From NCBI RefSeq assembly GCF_014069875.1, contig NZ_CP059676.1, positions 620,001-684,000 of the forward strand: a stretch of DNA of 64,000 nucleotides, given 5' to 3'. Both the position numbers and the translations under genes were made by a program. Within the stretch, counting starts at the first letter, position 1; every line of letters starts with the position of its first letter. Below the pieces are notes generated by a model that was not told where the DNA came from, searched no databases, and saw nothing but the letters and a program-made list of their open reading frames with translations. Positions 52,509 to 61,455 of the stretch are shown one piece after another. Source of the DNA: Flaviflexus equikiangi (GTDB lineage: Bacteria; Actinomycetota; Actinomycetes; Actinomycetales; Actinomycetaceae).

Positions 52509-52585
52509 TCGTTTAACCCGGGCCATCCGGCACCGGTTCCCACCTGCAATGTCATATAGCGGTCATTGCTGAAAGGAATTACATC

Positions 52586-53587
52586 GTGCAGATCGCACAG
52601 CGTCCCGTCCTCTCCGAGGAAGTCGTCTCCGACAATCGTGCGCGGTTCATTCTTGAACCGCTCGAGCCTGGCTTCGGCTACACCCTGGGCAACTCTCTTC
52701 GCCGCACGCTGCTCTCATCCATTCCGGGTGCCGCAGTGACCTCGATCAAGATCGACTCGGTTCTTCACGAGTTCACGACCATCGAGGGTGTCAAGGAGGA
52801 TGTTTCAGAGATCATTCTGAACATCAAGGAGCTCGTCGTCTCCTCCGAGAACGATGAGCCCGTCCAGATGTACCTGCGCAAGCAGGGCCCCGGTGTTGTC
52901 ACCGCGGCCGACATCAACCCGCCGGCCGGCGTGGAAATCCACAACACGGATCTCGTGATTGCCACTCTCAACGAGAAGGGCAAGATTGAGATCGATCTTA
53001 TTGTCGAGCGCGGCCGCGGCTACGTGTCCGCCGCGCAGAACAAGGATCCCGAGGCCGAGATCGGTCGTATCCCGATCGACTCGATCTACTCGCCCGTGCT
53101 GCAGGTGTCCTACAAGGTTGAGGCGACTCGTGTCGAGCAGCGGACCGACTTCGACAAGCTTATCGTCGATGTCGAGACGAAGGCTTCGATGAATCCCCGC
53201 GATGCTTTCGCATCCGCTGGCAAGACGCTGGTCGAGCTGTTCGGCTTGGCAGCCGATCTGAACCTTGAGGCTGAGGGCATTGAGCTCGGCGAAGCCCCGG
53301 TGGAAGAGACGCAGTCATCCGACCTGCAGCGCCCGATCACCATTCTCAATCTTCCCGCTCGTTCGCAGAACTGCCTGCAGCGCGAGGGGATCGAAACTAT
53401 TGGCCAGCTCATCCTGCGCTCTGAGGCAGATCTGCTGGATATTCGCAACTTCGGTGCTAAGTCAATCGAGGACGTCAAGGACGAGCTCGCAAAGCTCGAC
53501 CTTTCGCTCAAGGATTCTCCGGCCAACTTCATGGGTGGCTACGACGATTCCTACGGCTCGTCCATGTTCAGCGACGACACGCACTGA
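52586..53587 (+). CDS. rpoA: DNA-directed RNA polymerase subunit alpha
   Basis: 333-aa alpha subunit. The N-terminal assembly domain has [20 protein letters not shown]; the C-terminal domain (about 250-310) has the DNA/activator-binding [17 protein letters not shown] and [12 protein letters not shown] helices. GTG start with GAAAGGA upstream. Confidence 0.99.
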   Translation: MQIAQRPVLSEEVVSDNRARFILEPLEPGFGYTLGNSLRRTLLSSIPGAAVTSIKIDSVLHEFTTIEGVKEDVSEIILNIKELVVSSENDEPVQMYLRKQGPGVVTAADINPPAGVEIHNTDLVIATLNEKGKIEIDLIVERGRGYVSAAQNKDPEAEIGRIPIDSIYSPVLQVSYKVEATRVEQRTDFDKLIVDVETKASMNPRDAFASAGKTLVELFGLAADLNLEAEGIELGEAPVEETQSSDLQRPITILNLPARSQNCLQREGIETIGQLILRSEADLLDIRNFGAKSIEDVKDELAKLDLSLKDSPANFMGGYDDSYGSSMFSDDTH

Positions 53588-53608
53588 CAATCATTTCAAG
53601 GAGACATC

Positions 53609-54169
53609 ATGCCTCAGCCCTCTAAGGGTCCCCGTCTTGGGGGAAGCGCCGCACACGAAAAGGCCATGCTGGCCAATCTCGCGAAGGCACTGTTCGAGCA
53701 CGGCTCGATCACGACCACCGAGAAGCGTGCACAGCGCCTCCGTCCGTACGCGGAACGCATCATCACCAAGGCGAAGAAGGGCACGACCGCTGCACGTCGT
53801 GACGTCCTCAAGGACATCACTGACCGCTCCGCTGTCGCCATCCTCTTCGAGGAAATCGCCCCCACCTTCGCTGACCGTCAGGGTGGCTACACCCGTATCG
53901 TCAAGGTCGGCAACCGCAAGGGCGACAACGCCCCCATGGCTGTCATCTCGCTCGTGACCGAGCCGGTTTCGCCGAAGCAGGCCGTCGTGGCCGAGGCCGA
54001 GAGGGCCGCCGAGAAGGCCGCTGCCGAGTCGCCGGAGTCCGCTGACTCTGTCGAGTCCGCAGCATCTGCTGAGTCCGCACCGTCGGCTGAGTCCGCCGAG
54101 TCGGCTGAATCCGCAGCCTCGGCACCGTCCGCCGCTTCTGCTGAGGACACGGTCGAAGAGACGAAGTAG
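53609..54169 (+). CDS. rplQ: 50S ribosomal protein L17 with Ser/Ala/Glu-rich tail
   Basis: L17, 186 aa. Residues 1-120 are an ordinary L17 ([16 protein letters not shown]..., [20 protein letters not shown]). Residues from about 128 onward are a low-complexity tail of ESA, SAES and AASA repeats ending EDTVEETK, about 55 residues longer than E. coli L17. Many actinobacterial L17 proteins have Ala/Glu tails, but the serine-rich repeat is striking. Ends the alpha operon before a strong terminator. Confidence 0.98.
   Translation: MPQPSKGPRLGGSAAHEKAMLANLAKALFEHGSITTTEKRAQRLRPYAERIITKAKKGTTAARRDVLKDITDRSAVAILFEEIAPTFADRQGGYTRIVKVGNRKGDNAPMAVISLVTEPVSPKQAVVAEAERAAEKAAAESPESADSVESAASAESAPSAESAESAESAASAPSAASAEDTVEETK
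54000..54165 (+). repeat. Low-complexity coding repeat in rplQ
   Basis: Imperfect repeats of GAGTCxGC and GCTGAGTCC type units encode the Ser/Ala/Glu tail of L17. Replication slippage could vary its length between strains. Confidence 0.6.
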
Positions 54170-54179
54170 CATCGCTACG

Positions 54180-54212
54180 AGGAGGGGCCGGGGATTTTCC
54201 CCGGCCCCTCCT
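54180..54212 (+). terminator. Terminator after rplQ
   Basis: Perfect 14-bp GC-rich stem (54180-54193 with 54199-54212) and an ATTTT loop. Confidence 0.85.
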
Positions 54213-54269
54213 GTCTGTGCGGGCACGCATCGCACCCCTTCGGCTACGATGAACGAGGGAGGGGAAGCG

Positions 54270-54584
54270 ATGATGATCGATATCGAAGATCTGTTGACGC
54301 GGGCGCGTGCCGCGAAGAACGGACGTCTCGCGGAGGCCGTCGTCCACGATGGTCCGCTGCGTCAGACAGTGGTCGCGCTGGCGGCAGGAACCGAGCTGGC
54401 TCCCCATAATGCTCCGATCGCGGAGTCGATCCTCGTGCTCGCCGGCAGTCTTGAGGTCGTGGGATCGGAACTGCTCCCTGCGTCAGCCGTGGAACTCGTC
54501 TCCCTCGCCCACGAGCGCCACGGCGTCCGAGCATCCGAAGATTGCGTCTTTCTATTGACGACGGTGGCACGCGATTCGATGTAG
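54270..54584 (+). CDS. Small cupin-like protein
   Basis: 104-aa protein predicted to be a single cupin-type beta barrel: the order of strands around VALAAGTELAPHN, ESILVLAGSLEVV and LVSLAHERHGVRA is cupin-like. The first motif has only one His, and the second has HERHGV, so metal binding is doubtful. The ATG at 54270 has GGGAGGGGAAG upstream; an in-frame ATG at 54249 overlaps a TACGAT -10-like element (54245-54250) and is rejected. Function unknown; not part of an operon. Confidence 0.6.
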   Translation: MMIDIEDLLTRARAAKNGRLAEAVVHDGPLRQTVVALAAGTELAPHNAPIAESILVLAGSLEVVGSELLPASAVELVSLAHERHGVRASEDCVFLLTTVARDSM

Positions 54585-54643
54585 ACGACGAACACAATCG
54601 TCCGTTTTTCGCTTGATTTCTTGATACAGTCCCATGAGAACCG

Positions 54644-54664
54644 CTCAATTGTTATAAAATTGAG
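54644..54664 (+). promoter_or_regulatory. Inverted repeat over the CAP-protein promoter
   Basis: CTCAATT (54644-54650) and AATTGAG (54658-54664) flank a TATAA that could be the -10. AT-rich palindromes of this kind are rare in this GC-rich window and suggest an operator. Confidence 0.4.
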
Positions 54665-54700
54665 ATATTGGTGCTGTCTCAAGCAAAACGGAGGAAAGCC

Positions 54701-56368
54701 TTGACCCTCGTCAAGCGAACAGTCGGAACGCTGTGCGTCGTGCTCATGACGCTTGCCGCACTCATCATCGGACCGTCTGCCGCAGGCGCGGGGGATCCCG
54801 GCCTCGGCACACATCCAGGCAGCGGGTCTCTCGTCCATGCGGACCTCCCGGTCAACCAGACGCAGATGCGGACGGCTTCTCTCGCGGCGCTGTCCTCCAT
54901 TCGGGCCCAGATGTACGACGATGCGGCTGTGGTCTTCGACGGCAAACCGCTCAAGCAGGTTGTGAGCGATGCTGGTTTGACGAGGTCGCAGTACGTCAAC
55001 GGCGTCACCTGGGATACTGACCTCGAGCGTTCAGCACTCCAGCGCGCCTACGAGCAGAACCTTCTCTGGGGCCATGTCCGTCCGGATGGAGGGTCGTACG
55101 CGAACGCGTCAGTGGGAGTCCGCTGGCCCGGCGAGATCATTACGACGCAGGCAGATATCTCGACCGCTATCTCCGATGTCAAGAACGGCACGTGGGCGGG
55201 TGAGCGGGATGCTCTGATCAATGCCAACGGTGCCTTCAACAACGACACTGGCCACCTGTACAACCTCATCAACCCGAAGTACACGGCCTACGCGTTCGCT
55301 CGCGTGGGAGGTGTCAGCGTCGGGTGGATGAGCGGCACGCGGACAGGAACGTCGGCGGGAACACAGCTCAACGGCACATACCGGTTCTCGGCCGCAGTCT
55401 CCGACAGCGTCCTCACCAAAGTCAACGGACGCTTGACGGTACCGAGTTCGATGGACCCCGGCCAGACGGCGGTCGCGTCCGTGACAGGGACTGCCCGAGC
55501 ACAGTCGTGGGCATCGAGTATCCCCGTGACAGTCGCGGCGACCATCACGTCATCGAACCCACGCGTCGTCTCCGTATCATCGAACGGCACTCTGACTGCC
55601 GTGAGCGGAGGGACGGCGGCGATCACGGCGCGAACAGCCACCGGCAAGACATTCACAGCAAATGTCTCGGTGACCGGGCCAGTTGCGTCCAGCGTCGTCT
55701 CCCTGTCGAACAGCTGGTCGACGCTTGCCGCGGACGTCGAGTTCGCCTTCGGCGCGATCGGCGATGAGGTGATCGTCGGCGACTGGAACGGTGATGGCGT
55801 GGACACGGTCGGCATCCGGCGCGGCACCACCTTCTCCCTGTACGACTCGTTCGGGGGCACACCGACCTACCAGTTCAACTATGGTCGCCTCGGCGATGAG
55901 GTCGTCATCGGCGACTGGAACGGCGATGGTGCCGACACGCTTGGCGTCAGACGCGGCAACACGTTCTATCTCAATGACGTTCTGCGAGGAGGGACCGCCG
56001 AGCATCAGTTCGACTTTGGTCGAGTCGCCGACGAAGTCCTCATCGGCAACTGGGATGGCGTGGGGGCTGACACGATCAGTGTGCGGCGCGAGACGACGTT
56101 CTACATCAACAATCGGCTGATCGGCGGATATGCGGAACGCGAATTCCGTTACGGCAGACTGGGCGACGAAGCGATCGTGGGGGACTTCAACGGAGACCGG
56201 ATGGACACGGTGACACTGCGACGCTCCAACGTCCTCCACATCAACAACCAGCACGCCGGAGGGAACGCTGAACGATCAGTCGCCTACGGCATCGCCGGTG
56301 AGCCGATACTGATCGGGGACTGGAACGGCGACGGTATCGACACACCAGGTCTGTTCCGGGTCAAGTAG
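54701..56368 (+). CDS. Secreted CAP-domain protein with Ig-like and FG-GAP-like repeats
   Basis: 555-aa exoprotein. Signal peptide about 1-32. A CAP/SCP domain lies at about 45-225, with WGHVRP and the family motif TGHLYNLINP. A bacterial Ig-like (BIG2) domain lies at about 240-330 (SSNPRVVSVSSNGTLTAVSG). Residues 332-555 are four and a half FG-GAP-like repeats with GDWNGDGxDT loops, one of them degenerate (GNWDGVG). The TTG at 54701 has CGGAGG 6 nt upstream; the TTG at 54668 has no good site. No LPXTG. CAP domains are often envelope or interaction proteins; the precise role is unknown. Confidence 0.85.
   Translation: MTLVKRTVGTLCVVLMTLAALIIGPSAAGAGDPGLGTHPGSGSLVHADLPVNQTQMRTASLAALSSIRAQMYDDAAVVFDGKPLKQVVSDAGLTRSQYVNGVTWDTDLERSALQRAYEQNLLWGHVRPDGGSYANASVGVRWPGEIITTQADISTAISDVKNGTWAGERDALINANGAFNNDTGHLYNLINPKYTAYAFARVGGVSVGWMSGTRTGTSAGTQLNGTYRFSAAVSDSVLTKVNGRLTVPSSMDPGQTAVASVTGTARAQSWASSIPVTVAATITSSNPRVVSVSSNGTLTAVSGGTAAITARTATGKTFTANVSVTGPVASSVVSLSNSWSTLAADVEFAFGAIGDEVIVGDWNGDGVDTVGIRRGTTFSLYDSFGGTPTYQFNYGRLGDEVVIGDWNGDGADTLGVRRGNTFYLNDVLRGGTAEHQFDFGRVADEVLIGNWDGVGADTISVRRETTFYINNRLIGGYAEREFRYGRLGDEAIVGDFNGDRMDTVTLRRSNVLHINNQHAGGNAERSVAYGIAGEPILIGDWNGDGIDTPGLFRVK
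55694..56368 (+). repeat. C-terminal FG-GAP-like repeat module, copy 2
   Basis: Encodes the same entry motif (SNSWSTLAADVEFAFG), four units and a shortened fifth ending GDWNGDGIDTP as the deacetylase module at 28073-28759. Unit length is about 45 residues. Confidence 0.85.
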
Positions 56369-56415
56369 GCGGGTTCACAGGTGTTCCACCGCCCGGCATG
56401 GTCAGCAGCGGTGGA

Positions 56416-57186
56416 CTATCGGCCTTGGAGCGACCACGCGTCCACCCCGGAGGACATGCCAGCCGTGTTCGGTACGAACGTGACACCTTCGAGCCGTGCC
56501 TGGACGGAGGGGGAGATCCGGGAGGAATTGCCGCCGCCGATGTAGAGAGTGTCCCAACGGATCACGGGGAAGAGGAGTTCGATGGCGCGCAGGACGCGCC
56601 GCGACCACGCCGAATCCCCGAGCCTGCGTCGCTCGTGCTCCCCGAGGACGTCATCGAATGTGAGCCCCCACCGCATGGGAGCGTGGGATATCTCGAGGTG
56701 CGGCGAGAGTACTCCGTTGTCGATAAGAGCCGTCCCCAGTCCAGTGCCGAGCGTCATGAAGAACTCGAGCCCCTGCCCGCTGACGATCCCGGCAGCGGCG
56801 ACCTCAGCATCGTTCAGGACAAGAGCCGGAACCCCGAAGGACTGCTCGAGAGACTGCGCCATCGGGAAGTTGCGCCACTGGTCGGCCAGCTCCGGAACGG
56901 GTTTCGTTCTCGGCCCCGACCGACAGACGTAGTGCGGTGTGTGGACGACGACTCCGTGCCGGATCATTCCCGGCATCCCGAGCGTGATCCGATCCGCGGG
57001 AGGCAGCTGCGCCGACATGTCCTCGACGAGGGAGATGAGCTTCTGTGGGGGGAGGGGGTAGGGCACCGGCTCCCTGAGGGCGGGTGCAAGCTGATTGGAA
57101 TCCGCGTCAAGCACGGTTGCTTTGATACCTCCGCCTCCGCAGTCGACTCCGAGCGTACGAGGGCCCGGGTGAGAAATCTTTTCCAT
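56416..57186 (-). CDS. ROK-family kinase, polyphosphate glucokinase-like
   Basis: 256-aa ASKHA-fold kinase. Phosphate loops LGVDCGGGGIKATVLD and TLGTGLGTALIDNG, the catalytic LNDAEVAAAG block and GGGNSSRI match the polyphosphate glucokinase branch, which phosphorylates glucose with polyphosphate or ATP. The zinc motif of ROK repressors is missing. The ATG at 57186 is preferred over the ORF start at 57255 because TAGCGT is 7 nt upstream on this strand. Divergent from truA. Confidence 0.75.
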   Translation of the reverse strand: MEKISHPGPRTLGVDCGGGGIKATVLDADSNQLAPALREPVPYPLPPQKLISLVEDMSAQLPPADRITLGMPGMIRHGVVVHTPHYVCRSGPRTKPVPELADQWRNFPMAQSLEQSFGVPALVLNDAEVAAAGIVSGQGLEFFMTLGTGLGTALIDNGVLSPHLEISHAPMRWGLTFDDVLGEHERRRLGDSAWSRRVLRAIELLFPVIRWDTLYIGGGNSSRISPSVQARLEGVTFVPNTAGMSSGVDAWSLQGR

Positions 57187-57193
57187 GGGATTG

Positions 57194-57199
57194 ACGCTA
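57194..57199 (-). promoter_or_regulatory. -10 element of the leaderless ROK gene
   Basis: TAGCGT on the minus strand ends 7 nt before the ATG at 57186; no ribosome binding site is seen. Confidence 0.4.
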
Positions 57200-57232
57200 G
57201 CACCCCAATCGTCTCGGTTCGTGCGGGTGTGC

Positions 57233-57238
57233 CAAACT
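57233..57238 (+). promoter_or_regulatory. Possible -10 element of leaderless truA
   Basis: CAAACT lies exactly 6 nt before the truA ATG. It matches TANNNT only partly, but its position repeats the spacing seen at other leaderless genes here. Confidence 0.3.
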
Positions 57239-57244
57239 TGAGCC

Positions 57245-58141
57245 ATGAAGCGCATCCGACTCGATCTCTCTTACGAGGGCACGTCATTCCACGGGTGGGC
57301 GGCCCAACCGGGCCTGCGCACCGTTGAAGGCACGCTCACGTCCGCTCTGGAGACGATACTCCGCCGGGACGTGAAGCTGACAGTGGCGGGGCGGACCGAT
57401 GCCGGTGTCCATGCGGCGGCCCAGACAGCGCATGTCGATATGGATGACCTCGTGTGGGAGGCGCTCCCCGGTCGTTCGAGCCGCACACCCGGGGAGGCTC
57501 TCGTCAGCAGGGTGACGGGGGTGCTCTCCCACGGCCACGCAGTCCGCGGCGTATCAGACATCGTTGTCGCCAGCGCCCGCGAGGTGAGCCCTGAGTTCGA
57601 TGCCAGGTTCTCTGCCATCGGGCGGGCGTACCGCTACAGGATCGACGATCGGGAGATCCCTGACGTGTTCACGCGCCACCGCGCACTGCGGACGGATCCC
57701 CTGGATGAGGGGCTGATGCAGGGGGGTGGGGCGAGTCTGTTGGGCGAGAACGATTTCCTGTCCTATTGCAAGCCGCGCGAGGGTGCCACGACGATCAGAA
57801 CGCTGCGCAAGCTCGAGGTGCACAGGCCGGGGATCGGCCCGGACGCTGGGCTCCTCGTCGTCGACCTCGAGGCTGATGCGTTCTGCCATTCGATGGTCCG
57901 TTCCATTGTCGGCACCCTTATCGAGGTGGGTCGCGGACGTCGCGCAATCGAGTGGCCAGCCGAGCGCCTCGCAGAGCAGCGGAGGGACAAGGGCGTGATC
58001 CTCGCTCCCGCCCATGGTCTGACTCTCGAACGGGTGGACTATCCGCCTGCCGATCAAGTGGGCGCCCAGGCACGTCGCGCCCGGCGAGTTCGTGAGAACC
58101 CACTCACAGACAGCTCCACTCGCATTGACCCAGTCCGTTAG
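57245..58141 (+). CDS. truA: tRNA pseudouridine(38-40) synthase TruA
   Basis: 298-aa enzyme modifying the tRNA anticodon arm. Catalytic Asp52 in AGRTDAGVHA; substrate motifs YRYRIDDR and FCHSMVRSIVGTLIEVG are present. ATG at 57245, probably leaderless. truA normally follows rplQ closely; here three genes intervene. rplM follows after a 152-bp gap. Confidence 0.95.
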   Translation: MKRIRLDLSYEGTSFHGWAAQPGLRTVEGTLTSALETILRRDVKLTVAGRTDAGVHAAAQTAHVDMDDLVWEALPGRSSRTPGEALVSRVTGVLSHGHAVRGVSDIVVASAREVSPEFDARFSAIGRAYRYRIDDREIPDVFTRHRALRTDPLDEGLMQGGGASLLGENDFLSYCKPREGATTIRTLRKLEVHRPGIGPDAGLLVVDLEADAFCHSMVRSIVGTLIEVGRGRRAIEWPAERLAEQRRDKGVILAPAHGLTLERVDYPPADQVGAQARRARRVRENPLTDSSTRIDPVR

Positions 58142-58293
58142 GGCGATTACAGTTGTAAAAGTTGTGTTATGCGTATCTGCGCCCCACTCGCGTTACGCCG
58201 AAAACAACGACAAGATTTATTCATTCACATGGGTGAAGACTGAACGTAAGCCATGCAAACAGTTTTCCCCAGACAGAGACGAAGGCATAGCCC

Positions 58294-58737
58294 GTGCGTA
58301 CGTATACACCTAAGCCCGGCGACGTTGAATCCAAGTGGTTTGTCATTGACGCCACCGACGTTGTGCTCGGCCGACTGGCATCTCAGGTTGCCATCCTGCT
58401 CCGTGGGAAGCATAAGCCGAACTTTGCTCCCAACGCCGACCTTGGTGACCATGTCATCATCATTAATGCTGAGAAGGTTCGCCTCACAGGCAACAAGCGT
58501 CAGCAGAAGTTCGCTTACCATCACTCGGGTTACCCGGGTGGTATGCGCGCCGTTTCGTACGAGGAGCTTCTGACGAAGTTCCCCGAGCGCGCCGTGGAGA
58601 AGGCTGTCAAGGGAATGCTCCCGCACAACCGTCTCGCCGCCCAGCAGATCAAAAAGCTCAAGGTCTATGCAGGTGCAGAGCACCCGCATCAGGCCCAGAA
58701 CCCCACGGTTCTTGAGCTCACCCAGGTGACTCAGTAG
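58294..58737 (+). CDS. rplM: 50S ribosomal protein L13
   Basis: L13, 147 aa. GTG start, opening [19 protein letters not shown]; conserved [11 protein letters not shown] and YRHSGYPGG-type region ([12 protein letters not shown]). The upstream gap is AT-rich near 58200-58260 and may hold its promoter and a leader. Confidence 0.99.
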   Translation: MRTYTPKPGDVESKWFVIDATDVVLGRLASQVAILLRGKHKPNFAPNADLGDHVIIINAEKVRLTGNKRQQKFAYHHSGYPGGMRAVSYEELLTKFPERAVEKAVKGMLPHNRLAAQQIKKLKVYAGAEHPHQAQNPTVLELTQVTQ

Positions 58738-58773
58738 CAGTCCCGCACGGACCAGGAACTTTTAAGGAGAACT

Positions 58774-59262
58774 GTGGCAGACACGACCGCAGCAGACGTT
58801 GAGCTTGAGGAAATCCCAAGCTCGTACACAGTGAGCAGCGATGCTCCCGAGACAGGTCAGGGCCAGTCCCTCACCGCACCAGGACAGGCCCTCGGCCGCC
58901 GCAAGCAGGCAATCGCCCGCGTTCGCCTCGTGCCCGGCACGGGCGTGTGGAAGATCAACGGCCGTGAGCTGGAAGACTACTTCCCGAACAAGATCCACCA
59001 GCAGCTGGTGCGTTCGCCGTTCGCGCTCCTCGATATCGAGGGCCGCTTCGACGTGATCGCTCGCATCGATGGTGGCGGCGTTTCCGGCCAGGCCGGCGCC
59101 CTGCGCCACGGCATCTCCCGTGCGCTGAACAACATCGACCGCGACCACAACCGTCCGGCACTGAAGAAGGCCGGCTTCCTGACGCGCGATGCTCGCGCAG
59201 TCGAACGGAAGAAGGCTGGTCTCAAGAAGGCTCGCAAGGCTTCGCAGTTCTCGAAGCGCTGA
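58774..59262 (+). CDS. rpsI: 30S ribosomal protein S9
   Basis: S9, 162 aa. An acidic N-terminal extension of about 36 residues precedes the core ([17 protein letters not shown]). The C-terminal [12 protein letters not shown] tail reaches the P-site tRNA. GTG start with AAGGAGA upstream; paired with rplM. Confidence 0.99.
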   Translation: MADTTAADVELEEIPSSYTVSSDAPETGQGQSLTAPGQALGRRKQAIARVRLVPGTGVWKINGRELEDYFPNKIHQQLVRSPFALLDIEGRFDVIARIDGGGVSGQAGALRHGISRALNNIDRDHNRPALKKAGFLTRDARAVERKKAGLKKARKASQFSKR

Positions 59263-59278
59263 GTCTACTCAGATCCTC

Positions 59279-59315
59279 CTCACCCCCGCATGGTATGCGG
59301 GGGTGAGTTGTTTCT
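59279..59315 (+). terminator. Terminator after rpsI
   Basis: Perfect 13-bp stem (59279-59291 with 59295-59307) with a GGT loop, then TTGTTTCTC. Confidence 0.88.
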
Positions 59316-59386
59316 CCCCGAAACACACCAAGATGGTCTACTAGGGTAGATTAGGGACAGAAATTATGTCCGGTGAAGGGATGAAT

Positions 59387-60733
59387 GTGGGCCGTTTATT
59401 TGGTACCGATGGTGTACGTGGACTTGCCAATCGTGATGTCACGGCCGATTTGGCCCTCAATCTTGGATCGACGACCGCACGGGTCCTCTTGAACAATCGT
59501 GAGATCACCGGCCGCCCGACAGCGATCGTCGGTCGCGACACGAGACAGTCCGGTGCGATGCTGGCGCAGGCAGTCGCCGCGGGTCTCGCCTCCGCCGGGG
59601 TCGACACGACCCACGTGGATGTCGTGTCCACACCTGCCATCGCTTATCTCACGCAGGAGCGCGGCTATGACCTTGGCGTCATGATCTCCGCGTCCCACAA
59701 TGCGATGCCGGATAACGGCATCAAGTTCTTTGCCCACACCGGCTACAAGCTGGCTGACGCGACGGAGGCAGAGGTCGAGGCCAGCCTTGGTGATGACTGG
59801 GAGCGTCCTGTCGGCGAACACGTCGGGAGGATCACCGACGACTACGAGGTTGCGACCCGTGAATATCTCGATCACCTGTCGACTGCGATCTCGGTCGATC
59901 TGTCGGGCCTGAGGATCGCGGTGGACTGCGCCAACGGTGCCGCAAGCGAACTCGGCCCCGAGGCTCTGCGCCGAGCCGGAGCGGACGTTGTCGTCATCAA
60001 TGCTGCGCCTGACGGAAAGAATATCAACGACGCCTGCGGTTCGACCCATCCCGAGCAGCTCATTGCGCTCACCGTGGCGTCCGAGGCTGACTTCGGTGTC
60101 GCTTTCGACGGTGACGCGGACCGGTGCCTAGCAGTGGACCATACGGGAGAACTGGTCGATGGGGACCAGATCCTCGGTGTGCTCGCCGCTGGCATGCAGG
60201 ACGCTGGAACGCTTGTCGACAACACACTCGTCGTGACCGTCATGTCGAATCTCGGGCTCCTTATCGCCATGCGTGAGCGCGGCATCAAGACCCTTGAGAC
60301 TGCTGTCGGTGACCGTTACGTCCTCGAGGCGATGCTGGCTGGCGGATATACCCTGGGCGGAGAGCAGTCCGGCCATGTCATCGCGTCCCAGTATGCGACG
60401 ACGGGAGATGGGGTGCTGACGGCGCTTCTTCTCGCGGAGCAGGTTGCCAAATCGGGGCGCAACCTGCGCGAGCTTGCAAGCTTCATCCACCGCCTGCCGC
60501 AGACCCTTGTCAATGTTGGCGGCGTCGACAAGGCACGCGCCCACACAGATCCTGTCCTGTCAGATGCTGTCCGCGAAGCGGAGGCGGAGCTTGGTGAGAC
60601 GGGACGCGTCCTGCTCCGCCCCTCCGGCACGGAACCGCTCGTGCGCGTCATGGTCGAGGCGGCAACCCAGGATGAGGCGGACAGGGTCGCAGCGTCTCTC
60701 GCGGACGTGGTCAAGCGTCAGCTTTCGCTCTAA
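59387..60733 (+). CDS. glmM: Phosphoglucosamine mutase
   Basis: 448-aa enzyme converting glucosamine-6-phosphate to glucosamine-1-phosphate for peptidoglycan precursors. Phospho-serine Ser103 in ISASHN, metal loop DGDADR and the C-terminal phosphate-binding RPSGTEPLVRVM are present. The GTG at 59387 gives the family start GRLFGTDGVRG and has GAAGGG 6 nt upstream; ATGs at 59366 and 59381 are less likely. Works in the same pathway as glmS at the end of the window. Confidence 0.96.
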   Translation: MGRLFGTDGVRGLANRDVTADLALNLGSTTARVLLNNREITGRPTAIVGRDTRQSGAMLAQAVAAGLASAGVDTTHVDVVSTPAIAYLTQERGYDLGVMISASHNAMPDNGIKFFAHTGYKLADATEAEVEASLGDDWERPVGEHVGRITDDYEVATREYLDHLSTAISVDLSGLRIAVDCANGAASELGPEALRRAGADVVVINAAPDGKNINDACGSTHPEQLIALTVASEADFGVAFDGDADRCLAVDHTGELVDGDQILGVLAAGMQDAGTLVDNTLVVTVMSNLGLLIAMRERGIKTLETAVGDRYVLEAMLAGGYTLGGEQSGHVIASQYATTGDGVLTALLLAEQVAKSGRNLRELASFIHRLPQTLVNVGGVDKARAHTDPVLSDAVREAEAELGETGRVLLRPSGTEPLVRVMVEAATQDEADRVAASLADVVKRQLSL

Positions 60734-60742
60734 CGAGGCCGA

Positions 60743-61426
60743 TTGGATCTTTTCAACGCGATCCAGGACTGGGTCATCGCCGCGGGGGCTTCTCCGTGGG
60801 CACTGGTCGCGACGTTCGTCCTCTGTCTCGTCGACGGCTTCTTCCCGCCCCTGCCCTCCGAGTCGATCGTCATCGCGCTGGCGGCTCTCACCGTGTCGTC
60901 AGACGGCCCGCACCTCGCAGTCCTGTGGGCCGTGGCCGCGGCGGGCGCCTTCGTCGGGGATCAGATCGCATACTCGATCGGGCAGCGCATCCCCATCGAA
61001 CGAGTACCGTTCCTCAACCGGGGTCGGGGTGCGCGAGCTTATGCGCGGGGAGGGATACTCCTCCTCACCCACGGCCCCGTCTTCATCATGGCGGCACGGT
61101 TCGTCCCGATCGGCCGGATCGCGGTGAACATGGGGGCGGGAGCTATCGGATATCCCCGTCTCACCTTCACCGTGGTCGATGCGCTATCGGCGATGCTCTG
61201 GTCCGCCTACTCGATCGCGATCGGTGTCAGTGTAGCCCACATCCTCGATGGTCATCCGCTCCTCGCGATGATCATCGGCATCATCGGAGGCGTCCTCATC
61301 GGTGCCCTCGTGTCCCGCGTCGTCACTGCAGTGCAGCGCACCTTCTTCCCGGAACGATATGCGGCTGCGGAGCGAGCCGCCGAGGAATGGGCCCGCACCC
61401 ACGCGCACGACACACCGGAGGCGTAG
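60743..61426 (+). CDS. DedA/VTT-family membrane protein
   Basis: 227-aa inner-membrane protein of the DedA family, often involved in undecaprenyl-phosphate or lipid flipping and membrane homeostasis. Family blocks FFPPLPSESIVIALAAL, GDQIAYSIGQ and ARFVPIGRIAVNMGAG with the conserved Arg residues are present. TTG at 60743 after ACGAGG, 9 bp from the glmM stop, so probably co-transcribed. Confidence 0.9.
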   Translation: MDLFNAIQDWVIAAGASPWALVATFVLCLVDGFFPPLPSESIVIALAALTVSSDGPHLAVLWAVAAAGAFVGDQIAYSIGQRIPIERVPFLNRGRGARAYARGGILLLTHGPVFIMAARFVPIGRIAVNMGAGAIGYPRLTFTVVDALSAMLWSAYSIAIGVSVAHILDGHPLLAMIIGIIGGVLIGALVSRVVTAVQRTFFPERYAAAERAAEEWARTHAHDTPEA

Positions 61427-61455
61427 AAGCATCCCGCAAGGGGCAGCGGTCTGAG

